A stretch of 24,376 bases of DNA from Prorocentrum cordatum (lineage: Eukaryota; Sar; Dinophyceae; Prorocentrales; Prorocentraceae). The notes below the pieces were generated by a model, which saw nothing but the letters and a program-made list of their open reading frames with translations, searched no databases and was not told the origin of the DNA. Numbering within the stretch: position 1 is the first letter of the stretch; every line of letters starts with the position of its first letter. Of this stretch, positions 16,856 to 24,061 are shown in pieces. The stretch lies in NCBI GenBank assembly GCA_963575745.1, contig CAUYUJ010011177.1, positions 1 to 24,376 on the forward strand, given 5' to 3'. The translations under genes and the position numbers were made by a program.

Positions 16856-16993
16856 GGCCAGCCACAACTGGGGCAGCTGTGGTCCTTGCCCCCCTGGGGG
16901 ATCCATCGATTTCGACACCCCTCTCTAGAGCTCGTCGAGGCGATGGGTTCCCCCAGGGGGGTGAGGACCACAGCTCCCCCAGTTATGGCTGGT
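16856..16993. mobile_element. 138-bp foldback palindrome
   Basis: The left arm (16856-16908: GGCCAGCCACAACTGGGGCA, then GCTGTGGTCCT and CCCCCCTGGGGG) pairs with the right arm (16941-16993) with only a few mismatches, leaving a loop of 32 nt that contains CTCTAGAG and CTCGTCGAGG. Arm length about 53 bp. No open frame of its own, and no second copy in the window. Confidence 0.8.
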
Positions 16994-17067
16994 CGGGCTG
17001 GGCGCGGGCGAGCTTCGGGGCGAGCGAGCTGGGCGCGGGAAGAGTGAGCACCGATATATTTTTGGTT

Positions 17068-17216
17068 CGGGCCTGTCCCTCTACAGGAGGGAGGTTCAAA
17101 ACTAGTCCAAAAACAGTCTGGGGTCGAGTTTGGGAGTAGTTTGTGGACTAGGTTTGAATATGTCTGGAGTGTCTTAAACTTTTCGTCCAAAATCCCCCTG
17201 TAGGCGGACGGACCCG
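17068..17216. mobile_element. MITE-like element, family G copy 2
   Basis: The left end CGGGCCTGTCCCTCTACAGG faces a right end whose complement is CGGGTCCGTCCGCCTACAGG. It shares TCAAAACTAGTC and AGTCTGG with the copy at 10579 and has the same length. The interior has diverged more than the ends. Confidence 0.75.
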
Positions 17217-17286
17217 TTCCACTTAGCACAAAGACCGACAGCATGTCTTGTTCATCCTGAACAGGGCGCGCTGTCGCTGTCGCCGC

Positions 17287-17347
17287 GGGCGCTTCCCATT
17301 TGAGACAGAAGGCCGCCTGCCCAACAGAGGCCGCTGTCGGTGTTGGA
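17287..17347 (+). repeat. Repeat pair M, copy 1
   Basis: GGCCGCCTGCCCAACAGAGG and CGCTGTCGGTGTTGGA match 18575-18626 (ATGGCCGCCTGCCCAAGAGC, CGCTGTCGCTCTTGGA). Both copies stand upstream of an ATGT-type microsatellite. Confidence 0.65.
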
Positions 17348-17369
17348 CCATCTGTACAACTAAGTAGAT

Positions 17370-17623
17370 AAATATGTATATATTTCTATATATATGGTTG
17401 TTTGTATGTATGTCTGTATGTAGGTATGTAGGTGTGTAGGTGTGTAGGTATGTAGGCATGTAGGTATGTAGGTATGCAGGTATGCAGGTATGTAAGCACG
17501 TAGGTAGGCAGGTAGGTAGGTAGGCAGGCATGTAGGTAGGTAGGGTATGTATGTATGTATGTATGCATGTATGTATGTATGTATGTATGTATGTATGTAT
17601 GTATGTATGTATGTATGCATGTA

Positions 17624-17666
<43 letters not shown>

Positions 17667-17796
17667 ATGCATGTATGTATGTATGTATGTATGTATGTAT
17701 GTATGTATGTGTCAGTGTGTCTGTGTCTGTGTCTGTGTCTGTGTTTATGTCTGTGTCTGTGTCTGTGTCTGTGTCTGTGTCTGTGTCTCTGTGTGT
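17370..17796. repeat. (GTAT)n, (GTGC)n and (GTCTGT)n microsatellite chain
   Basis: TATA steps lead into TAGG/TATG steps, then (ATGT)n, a (GTGC)n block at about 17626-17665, (ATGT)n again and finally (GTCTGT)n hexamers to about 17790. The serial switches suggest repeated slippage with point mutation. Translations are Cys/Met/Tyr/Val or His/Thr repeats, not genes. Confidence 0.97.
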
Positions 17797-17970
17797 GCTG
17801 CTGGGCACTGTGCCGGGGGCGTCCGAGGTTCGGTACGATTGCATCGGGGACGGGGCCGCGGTCCTGCCCGGCCCGTCGCCCGCCCCGTGGCCCTCCTGGG
17901 GCTTGCGCTGGCGGGTCGACCTGGCCAAGGGCGTTCCACGCTCGCCGCCGCCGCCTCGGTCCCGAGTCAG
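17795..17970 (+). CDS. Coding-like fragment, possible exon relic
   Basis: Between two microsatellites the frame starting at 17795 reads VLLGTVPGASEVRYDCIGDG and goes on to a segment WGLRWRVDLAKG, with most codons ending in G or C. It then reaches CCGAGTCAGG, a possible splice boundary, and a TCC array. The mix of aromatic and charged residues is more protein-like than nearby frames. I recognise no domain and see no start codon outside the repeat. Confidence 0.22.
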
Positions 17971-17977
17971 GAATGTG

Positions 17978-18018
17978 TTCCTTCTCCTCCTCCTCCTCCT
18001 CCTCCTCCTCCTCCTCCA
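17978..18018. repeat. (TCC)n microsatellite
   Basis: TTCTCC followed by uninterrupted TCC triplets. Confidence 0.97.
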
Positions 18019-18149
18019 TCCCTTCTCCTCATTATAGATAACTTCTCCCTGTCGCACCCCGAGGCCAATTCTAGGGCGTGCCAGGCGTTTCGCCTGAGAC
18101 TTCCTCACTATGTCTGATCCTGAAGCTTAAACAATGACAACAGCTTCAC

Positions 18150-18303
18150 AGATGGAGAGCGGGTGGTTTTCAAAATGTGGTTTTCGCCTTATCGCCGCGC
18201 ACAGTCGTTTTAAAACAGTTGCAAGAGTTTCATGGATTGAGGGCGGTTCCTTTTCAGAAGGTGGCTCTCGCTTGAGCGCCGCGCATATTCGCTTTCATTG
18301 ATG
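18150..18303. repeat. Degenerate 84-bp tandem pair
   Basis: GATGGAGAGCGGGTGGTTTT (18151) and GATTGAGGGCGGTTCCTTTT (18235) start two units that share TTTTCA, TCGCTT/CGCCTT and CGCCGCGCACAGTCG against CGCCGCGCATATTCG. Old duplication. Confidence 0.7.
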
Positions 18304-18345
18304 CCAGCTCGATGGCTTCCCCGCTGAGCTGTTCCCTCCCCACGT

Positions 18346-18540
18346 TCCTCCTCCTCCTCCTCCTCCTCCTCCTCCTCCTCCTCCTCCTCCTCCTCACAAG
18401 GAAAGTCCTCCTCCTCCTCCTCCTCCCCCTCGCCCCATCCCTCCCCCTCCCCCTCCCCCTCCCCCTTCCCCTTCTCCTCCCCCTCCCCTTCCCCATCCCC
18501 CTCTCCCTCCCCATCTCTCTCCTCTTCCTCCGCCCCTCAA
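18346..18540. repeat. (TCC)n and (CCCCT)n pyrimidine array
   Basis: TCC triplets to 18396, a short unique AAGGAAAG, TCC again, then CCCCTC hexamer-like steps to about 18540. Confidence 0.95.
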
Positions 18541-18574
18541 GCTGTGTAAGGAAAGAGCGTGGACGACGGCCGAC

Positions 18575-18626
18575 GGGTGCTTCGCAGATGGCCGCCTGCC
18601 CAAGAGCGGTCGCTGTCGCTCTTGGA
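18575..18626 (+). repeat. Repeat pair M, copy 2
   Basis: Second copy of 17287-17347. It is followed about 20 bp later by family 1 copy 3, so M may be a leading part of that family that is not visible in copies 1 and 2. Confidence 0.6.
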
Positions 18627-18647
18627 GAGCACCGGAACTGGAGGGTT

Positions 18648-18890
18648 TTCGCGTGCTGGGCCCTGGGAAGCGATGCTTGTTCGACATTGCTTCGATACTT
18701 TTTTCTGGGCGCTCGGAATTACTGCTGGGAGTCGGTTGTTTATTTGTATGTATGTATGCATGTATGTATGTATGTATGCATGCATGCATGCATGCATGTA
18801 TGTGTCTACAGCTTTATACATTGTTCAACACAAACAAATAGATTAATCGAGAGAGTGGATCGATCGATAAGTACGATGGGCGCAACATAC
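18648..18890 (+). repeat. Dispersed repeat family 1, copy 3, split by a microsatellite
   Basis: The left part 18648-18730 has GGGCCCTGGGAAGCGATGCT, TTCGATACTTTTTTC and GCTCGGAATTACT. The right landmark GTACGATGGGCGCAACATAC appears only at 18871-18890. The roughly 140 bp between hold a (ATGT/ATGC)n array and AT-rich DNA that are missing from the other copies, so an insertion or expansion split this copy. Confidence 0.7.
18738..18800. repeat. (ATGT)n/(ATGC)n microsatellite
   Basis: TATGTATGTATGCATG-type tetranucleotides, inside family 1 copy 3. Confidence 0.97.
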
Positions 18891-19034
18891 ATCCGGAGGA
18901 CCAGAGTCAGGGGCCACGCGAGGCCGACCCCAGAGAGAGAGAGAGAGGACGGGCCGCCCGTCCTCCCTCCCTCCCTTCCTTGCCCTCCCTCCAGGGCGTG
19001 CAATTGCAGAGGACGATCAATGGAGAAGAGTCAT

Positions 19035-19165
19035 GTTGCCATGTACTCCAGATGTTTAAGATATGTGTTAGACATGTTTAAAACATGCTGTTTTCATATG
19101 AATTAAACATATTCAAAAATTGCTTAAGCATGTTTAAAGCATGCTTCAAACATGTTGAACACACT
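19035..19165. repeat. AT-rich degenerate 11-12-bp repeat (ACATGTTTAAA)
   Basis: Words such as AGATGTTTAAG, ACATGTTTAAAACATGC, GCATGTTTAAAGCATGC and ACATGTTGAACAC recur about every 11-12 bp, and many are self-complementary. It is an AT-rich island in GC-rich surroundings. Confidence 0.65.
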
Positions 19166-19167
19166 GT

Positions 19168-19533
19168 TCAGCTCAACGATAGGACTGCTAGGGTGTCCAT
19201 TGTCATGGCGGCATCCACAAGCATACAATCCAGGAGGTGTGCTGGATCGAAGAGCTCACCCGGGAGGTCCAGCGGCATCTGGTGGCAGTCTCGCTGGACG
19301 TAGCGTCCAGGGCCCCAGAGTTGCACGGCCCGGGCCCCCAGGGCTGCCGGAGCGGCGGAAGCGAGGCTGAGATGCGAAGAGCGGGCGTGTGAGGTTGAGG
19401 AGGCCAGAGCTGCGTCGGCCCACCGAGTTGCATCCGACTCCAAGGGTGTCAGATGCCAGCTATGCCTCACTCGGCCCTCCGCAGACTTGCGAATATTCGA
19501 GAGTGGCCGGCCTCCGCGAGTCCCCTGTGGCAT
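19168..19533 (-). CDS. Unrecognised 121-codon open frame
   Basis: The predicted peptide starts MPQGTRGGRPLSN, has a Ser/Ala-rich middle, and a C-terminal part (GRYVQRDCHQMPLDLPGELF) that is not low complexity. No domain recognised. Within the C-terminal part the minus strand reads CCCGGGTGAGC near 19256-19266, which fits a 5' splice site, so a true exon might end there instead of running to the stop. No paralogue in the window. It could equally be a chance frame. Confidence 0.2.
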   Translation of the reverse strand: MPQGTRGGRPLSNIRKSAEGRVRHSWHLTPLESDATRWADAALASSTSHARSSHLSLASAAPAALGARAVQLWGPGRYVQRDCHQMPLDLPGELFDPAHLLDCMLVDAAMTMDTLAVLSLS

Positions 19534-19624
19534 CGACCCCGCTCCGGGAACGGCGCCTCAGGCTTTGAGGCCTCGCCCGGGTCAGACGCCTACGTTTTGG
19601 TTTCGGCGTGCCTGTCTGAGCGAT

Positions 19625-19823
19625 TCGGCGAAGAGCGAGGGGGGAAATGAGAAGGAGAAGGCCTTATCAGAAGGTGTCGGGACTTCTCAGAGGCCCTCGC
19701 GCTTTCTGAGAAGCTTTTTGCTGTCTTCGGAGAAGGCTTAGAACACTTCTCAGAAGACCAGGGGACTTCCGAAACTTCTGAGGAGGCCTTCTCCTTCTCG
19801 CTTCCCCCCTCGCTCGCCGCCGA
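19625..19823. mobile_element. Family A copy 4, best terminal repeats
   Basis: The left end TCGGCGAAGAGCGAGGGGGG and the reverse-complemented right end TCGGCGGCGAGCGAGGGGGG continue into AAATGAGAAGGAGAAGGCCT and AAGCGAGAAGGAGAAGGCCT, about 40 bp of inverted repeat. The interior has the CTTCTCAGA/TCTGAGAAG palindromes. Flanking GCGAT (left) and GTGAT (right) are near-identical 5-mers and could be a decayed target duplication. Total about 199 bp. Confidence 0.8.
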
Positions 19824-19959
19824 GTGATTGTCCGCTGGAGTTCTGGGCGGGGCTGATGAGGAGGGCGACGACGACGAGGGAAAATACGGGCAGGAGCAGG
19901 TGGGCACGGGTTGGGGACGGGCGACGAGGGAGGACGCCGAGGGGAGCAGCGAGAGGACG

Positions 19960-20083
19960 AGGACGAGGAGGAGGACGACGACGACAGCGACGACAGCGAC
20001 GACGAAGACAGCAGCGACGACGACGACGACGACGAGGACGGCGACGACGGCAGCGACGACGGCGACGACGACGGCGACGACAG

Positions 20084-20118
<35 letters not shown>

Positions 20119-20142
20119 CCGACGGCGACGACGACGACGAAC
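19960..20142. repeat. (GAC)n / (GACGGC)n array
   Basis: GACGAC triplets with AGC and GGC variants. Depending on frame it translates to Asp-rich, Thr-rich or Arg-rich runs. The Asp-rich frame would give a strongly acidic protein, but nothing outside the repeat supports it. Confidence 0.95.
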
Positions 20143-20256
20143 CCGCCGGGAGAGGTCGCCAGCGCCGCCGAGCGCGCCGCGGAGGCCGAGCGGGAGGCGG
20201 CGAGGCAGCAGAGCGGCGGGCTCGCGAAGGCGCAGGACTCCACGAGCGCAGCGGGG
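20143..20256 (+). CDS. Coding-like Ala/Glu-rich fragment, possible exon relic
   Basis: The frame from 20155 reads VASAAERAAEAEREAARQQS and continues to about GLAKAQDS; 32 of its 33 codons end in G or C. It looks like a charged single helix or coiled coil. It lies between a GAC array (upstream, read as Thr in this frame) and a GGA array (downstream). No family recognised. It may be a real low-complexity exon flanked by expanded repeats. Confidence 0.28.
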
Positions 20257-20257
20257 G

Positions 20258-20460
20258 GGGGGGGCGAGAGAGCGGCTCGAGGAGGAGGAGGACGATGGAA
20301 GGAGGAGGAGGAGGAGGAGGAGGAGGAGGAGGATGGAGGAGGAGGAGGAGGAGCAGGAGGAGGAGGAGGAGGAGGAGGACGATGGAGGAGGAGGACGATG
20401 GAGGAGGAGGAGGAGGAGGAGGAGGAGGAGGAGGAGGAGGGAGGACGAGGAGGGAGGATG
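20258..20460. repeat. (GGA)n array with GGACGATGGA steps
   Basis: GGA triplets broken by GACGATGGA and GAGCAGG units, preceded by a run of ten G. Open frames through it are poly-Glu, poly-Gly or poly-Arg. Confidence 0.95.
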
Positions 20461-20617
20461 AGGAGGGAGCCCTGTGGGCCTGCCCAAACCTGCCGCCGGC
20501 AGTCTCAGCACAGGCGGAAGCCCCAGCGCGGGGGAGGGCCGATGCCGATGCCGCGCTTGCGTCCATTCAGCACTCAAGCAGTGGCGAAGCGTCCTGGCGC
20601 GAAGAACCTTTTGCGGT

Positions 20618-20744
20618 TCCCACGAAATGTTTTTAGAGCATTTGTGGTTGGGACTGCCTTGTTTGATCACATCGCGTTCATGCTCTAAGAACACCTGTTT
20701 TAGTTCTTAGACCATTTTGGGGTTCTAAGAACATTTCGTGGTAG
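20618..20744. mobile_element. Small palindromic MITE-like element
   Basis: CCACGAAATGTTTTTAGAG on the left faces TTCTAAGAACATTTCGTGG on the right. Two more internal complements exist: TAGAGCA against TGCTCTA, and GTTCTTAGA against TCTAAGAAC around the loop CCATTTTGGGGT. Length about 125 bp. It lies directly at the 3' edge of the retrotransposon remnant (minus-strand sense). Confidence 0.7.
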
Positions 20745-20746
20745 GA

Positions 20747-21202
20747 CTATAGGAATGCCGGGACGGTCGGCCCCTGCTCAAAGCACGCCTCGAGAGGTCC
20801 ACCTTCGGGGCGGACTTTGGGCTGAGGGTCGAGGGAGTGCCGACGTCCCGATGGTGTCTCCAATTCCCTTGACTCTGCAGCCTGGGCCGCGCCAGGCAAG
20901 AGACCAGCACCCTGAGTGCCGTCGAGTAGTGGAGCCAATGAACAGAACCTGTCCGATTCAGACACATGATAAGCGGGAGGGTCGTTGTTGGCTTCGGCAT
21001 CTTGGTCTGCTTGAAGCTCCACCACCGTTGCCAGTCCCTCCTGCAGCTCAGGTGGGAGGGACTCCTGACGACGCCGAAGTTGCTCCGCCAATCGCCGTTG
21101 TCGCTTGCTGTCGGGGTCAGGCAGAACCTTGGCTCTCGGCGTGGCATGCAATGACTTGGGCGTGGCCAGCTGCATGGCCCAACCTTTCCTTGCGAGCGCC
21201 AA
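20747..21202 (-). pseudogene. Retrotransposon ORF, spacer after the endonuclease
   Basis: A frame one step away from the main one reads AMQLATPKSLHATPRAKVLP then a Lys/Arg/Gln-rich helix (KRQRRLAEQLRRRQESLPPE) and an acidic stretch, stopping at about 20747. Position and style match the basic/helical spacer between endonuclease and reverse transcriptase in these elements, but this part is not conserved enough to prove it. Confidence 0.5.
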
Positions 21203-21900
21203 GGATGCTGACGTTGAGCGCGCAATGCGTCTTCCAAGGGACGCGCAGCTCCGCAGTGACCTTCAGTGGGGGACAATGCTTGCTGCAGACCACGTAATGT
21301 TACATTCTTCCCTTGCCCTTATCACACGTGACCAGCACGTCAGGCAATTTCAGGCGCCCCGAAAGTTGTTGCAACCATCCACTGTCGAGTAGCGCTAGCT
21401 TTGGGCTCCGCATTCCAATCTGCAATCGCTAGCCAAGGAACATTCAGTTCACGGGTAAAGGCCACCAATGCAACCATGGTATCATTATTGATGCAGGGAA
21501 CAACATGCCAGGTCTGAGGTAGACTGCAACCACTACCACGTTCCCAGTCTTCGTGTGCATGGTGAGGGGAGCGAACCTCTTGCAGGGGTCAGCTCGGCCT
21601 TCTTCTCTCAGTCAGCTGCACATTCGATTGAAGAAGGTCGTCGCAGCATGCTGACGTGAACGCATCCATTCACCTCCAGAGAGGCCGAGGTCAGACTTGC
21701 CCGAAGGTCGGGTAGGGATGGCTTGGAGCTGCCACCCGTCCTTGGAGAGGTCGCACTCGATCTTCGTGAGGTCGGCGGGGCCCCTTTGGGTCTCCACCAG
21801 GGCCACCACAGAGTGCGAGTAGAAGTGCTCAGTGAGGAACCCGTCGGGCCCCATCCTGTGAGGTCGGCGCAGAAGATGCCAGCATTTTCCGATGGCTCCG
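21177..21900 (-). pseudogene. Retrotransposon EEP endonuclease domain, broken
   Basis: Motifs in order: IFCADLTGWGP (about 21848-21880), where these elements usually have Asn in the first strand; a metal-binding Glu candidate in VALVETQR (Glu codon 21792-21794); GKSDLGLSGGEW (near 21670-21705); a hydrophobic strand NVVVVAVYLRPG; VPWLAIADWNAEP with the Asp-x-Asn catalytic pair at 21412-21420; and VPWKTHC with the terminal His at 21225-21227. The main frame is left and regained around the first motif and around the Asp-x-Asn motif, and stops occur at 21612 and 21300-21302. The active-site landmarks survive, so the domain call is firm although the gene is dead. Confidence 0.75.
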
Positions 21901-22012
21901 CTGCCTCGCTGCTCCCATGGCTAACCGCGCCGCCCAGCATCAGCACCAGCAGCGCCCTTGGGAGCGCCCGGGGCCCTGGCAACCATACGCTTGGCCTCGG
22001 CCGTGGCCTTAC

Positions 22013-22170
22013 TAGCCTGGAACATATCCCTATCCCTATGCTGGGCACCTCTTCATCACGATGCCAATCTTAGGGATTCCCTTCTGTTTGGGGGCGACTC
22101 CCTATGATTGTCATCGCCTTTTGGCGTGTTAATCTTAGGGATAGGGATACGTTCGAGGCTGGTAATGGAC
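22013..22170. repeat. Inverted repeat within the retrotransposon linker
   Basis: The minus-strand TAGGGATAGGGATATGTTCC near 22013-22045 recurs on the plus strand as TAGGGATAGGGATACGTTCG near 22137-22156, each followed by GAGGCT or AGGCTAGTAA-like sequence. AATCTTAGGGAT also occurs twice, in direct orientation, at about 22067 and 22132. A local inversion-duplication has occurred inside the remnant. Confidence 0.65.
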
Positions 22171-22312
22171 TCGGCGATGGACTCGACCTGACGGTTGCGC
22201 CCCTCGGCCTTGCTGGGAGGAGTCGCGGGCGCGCTGGGCCCAGGCGCGCCTCCTTCCTCGCCATCGCCTGCGGCAGGGCTGGACCCAAACGGTGTTTTTG
22301 CCACGTCGTGGG

Positions 22313-22401
22313 CCGTGTTCGTTTCGACTTCGTTTTGCGGTAAAGACGGATTCGAGACAAAAGCGAGGGCAAACGAAAACATAACGAAAACGAACAACAC
22401 C
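22313..22401. repeat. Short foldback at the break after the coiled-coil region
   Basis: GTGTTCGTTTCGACTTCGTT on the left resembles the complement of AACGAAAACGAACAACACC on the right with small gaps. Read on the minus strand it gives a hydrophobic stretch foreign to the flanking linker, which suggests a small insertion of about 89 bp. Confidence 0.5.
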
Positions 22402-22403
22402 AG

Positions 22404-22893
22404 TCAGGTGCAGCCCTGGCCTGCGGATGTCGGGGCTGCCTCCTCATCCTCGACGGCTGGAGCAGCAGCATCCTCTGCCTTGCGCTTCTGATTGGGCTTC
22501 TGCAGCGCCACCTTCGCAGCCGCCAGGAGGTTGCGGACTGCCTGCTCGCGCTGTTCGGCTTGCTCCGCAGCGGCTTCCAGCTGCTGCTGGCACTTGCGAA
22601 AGCTCGCTTGATCAGCCTCCTCGAACTCGTCCAAGCGCTCGAAGAGGAAGAGCTTGGGTTCGACCCCGAAGATGGACTGAGGCCCTGGTGCGTCGGCCGC
22701 TTCGCCGCCTGTCCTGGGTGGCGAGCAGCGCTTCCTTCCTGGCCCAGCCGGCGTCGAAGAGCGCTGCAGCGGCCTGCTTCTGCTTCTCCTGGGCCTCGCG
22801 GAGGAACTGCTCGGCCTGGAAAAGCCGCTTGGTGGCTTTGTCGAGCTTGCTCTGCTTCTGGGCGCAGGCGGCGGCAGTCCCCCGCTGCCCCAC
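22404..22893 (-). pseudogene. Retrotransposon ORF, N-terminal coiled-coil region
   Basis: Two overlapping frames make one conceptual segment. The first (22893 to about 22700) reads KLDKATKRLFQAEQFLREAQ and has continuous Glu/Lys/Gln heptad character. The second (about 22700 to 22404) reads FGVEPKLFLFERLDEFEEAD, another Gln/Glu-rich helix, and a KRKAEDAAAPAVEDEEAAP tail, ending in TGA. A frame change near 22700 joins them. Coiled coils upstream of the endonuclease are usual in these elements and may mediate self-association or RNA binding; that is family knowledge, not shown here. No ATG is visible at the beginning, so the true start lies upstream and is lost. Confidence 0.65.
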
Positions 22894-22919
22894 GTAGGAA
22901 AGAGCGCGTTCTGTGGTCG

Positions 22920-23040
22920 CTTGGAGGGGGGGGGTGGAACCGCACCCCCCCCCACCCTCCCGTGACGGAGGGGGGGGTCGAACCCCCCCGCCCCTCTGCG
23001 TCGGCGGCGGCTGGCGGCGGCGGCGGCGGGGAGCGTCGAC
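22920..23040. repeat. G/C palindromes and (CGG)n at the left edge of the TGG array
   Basis: A GGGGGGTGG...CCGCACCCCCC hairpin is followed by GGGGGGGTCGAACCCCCCC (near 22972-22990) and GGCGGCGGCTGGCGGCGG. Similar modules recur at the far edge of the array. Confidence 0.75.
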
Positions 23041-24060
23041 GAAGACGACGGTGGTGGTGGTGGTGGTGGTGGAGGTGGTGGGGGTGGTGGTGGTGGGTTG
23101 TGGTGGTGGTGGCGGTGGTGGTTTGTTGTGGTGGTGGTGGTGTGGTGGTTTGTTGTGGTGGTGGTGGTTGTGGTGGTGGGGGTTTGGTGGTGGTGTGGTG
23201 GTGGTGTGGTGGTGGTTTGTGGTGGTGGAGGTGGTTTGTGGTGGTGGTGGTGGTGGGTTGTGGTGGTGTTGGTGGTGGTTTGTTGGTGGTGTGGTGGTGG
23301 TTTGTGGTGGTTTGTGGTGGTGGTGGTGGTGGGTTGTGGTGGTGGCGGTGGTTTGTGGAGGTGGTTGTGATGGTGGCGGTGGCGGTGGTGGTGGTGGTGT
23401 GGTGGTTTGTGGTGGTGGTGGTGGGCTGTGCTGCTGGTAGTGGTGGTGGTTGTGGCGGTGGTGGTGGTGTAGTAGATTGTGGTGGTGTTGGTAGTGGTGG
23501 TGTGTTTTTGTGGTGGTGGTGGTGGTGATGGTGAGTTGTGGTGGTGTTTGTGGTGGCTGTGGTGGTGTGGTCGTGGTTTGTGGTTTGTGGTGATGGTGGC
23601 GGTGGTGGTGGTGGTGTTGTGGTGGTTTGTGGTGGTGGCGGTGGGTTGTGCTGCTGGTAGTGGTGGTGGTTGTGGCGGTGGTGGTGGTGGTGATGGTGAG
23701 TTGTGGTGGTGGTGGTACTGGTGGTGGATTTTTGTGCTGGTGGTGGTTGTGATGGTGAGTTGTGGTGGTGGTGGTGGTGGTGATGGTGAGTGGTGGTGGT
23801 GGTGGTACTGGTGGTGGGTTTTTGTGCTGGTGGTGGTTGTGATGGTGAGTTGTGGTGATGGTGAGTTGTGGTGGTGGTGGTACTTGTGGTGGGTTTTTGT
23901 GCTGGTGGTGGCTGTGATGGTGAGTTATGGTGGTGGTGGTGGTTGTGGTGGTGGTGGCTGTGGTGGTGGTTGTGTGGTGGGTTGTTGTTGTTGGTGGTGG
24001 TGGTGGTGGTGGGTTGAGGTGGTGGTGGTGGTAGTGGCGGTGGTGGCGGTAGTGATGGTA
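23041..24060. repeat. (TGG)n array with higher-order units
   Basis: About 1 kb of TGG/GTT/GCG triplet steps. The word TTTTTGTGCTGGTGGTGG recurs near 23729, 23819 and 23893, and GTGCTGCTGGTAGTGGTGGT near 23428 and 23647, so longer blocks have been duplicated inside the simple array. Translations are Val/Trp/Gly-rich on plus and His/Thr/Pro-rich on minus; I do not regard either as a gene. Confidence 0.95.
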
Positions 24061-24061
24061 A

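Larger units (their letters stand above)
20747..22905 (-). mobile_element. Decayed non-LTR retrotransposon remnant, 5' part only
   Basis: Minus-strand sequence reads, in order, as a charged coiled coil, a Pro/Ser/Lys-rich linker, an EEP-type endonuclease and the start of the spacer that normally precedes reverse transcriptase. Most of it from about 22700 to 21177 stays in one frame, with in-frame stops at about 22404, 22056, 22053, near 21922, 21612 and 21300 and local frame changes. No reverse transcriptase sequence follows: the remnant stops at a palindromic element and then a GGA array. In intact elements of this class the endonuclease nicks target DNA and the reverse transcriptase copies the RNA at the nick. 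Confidence 0.75.

Noticed and set aside
16307-17139. 267- and 246-codon plus-strand frames covering 16.3-17.1 kb as one gene
   Set aside because: They run through the GCTGACCC cluster edge, a perfect hairpin and a family G element; only the short helix segment at 16741-16818 looks coding-like.
20703-20730. CCATTTTGG as a possible spliced-leader relic
   Set aside because: Only the core nine bases match; the flanks belong to the hairpin of a palindromic element.
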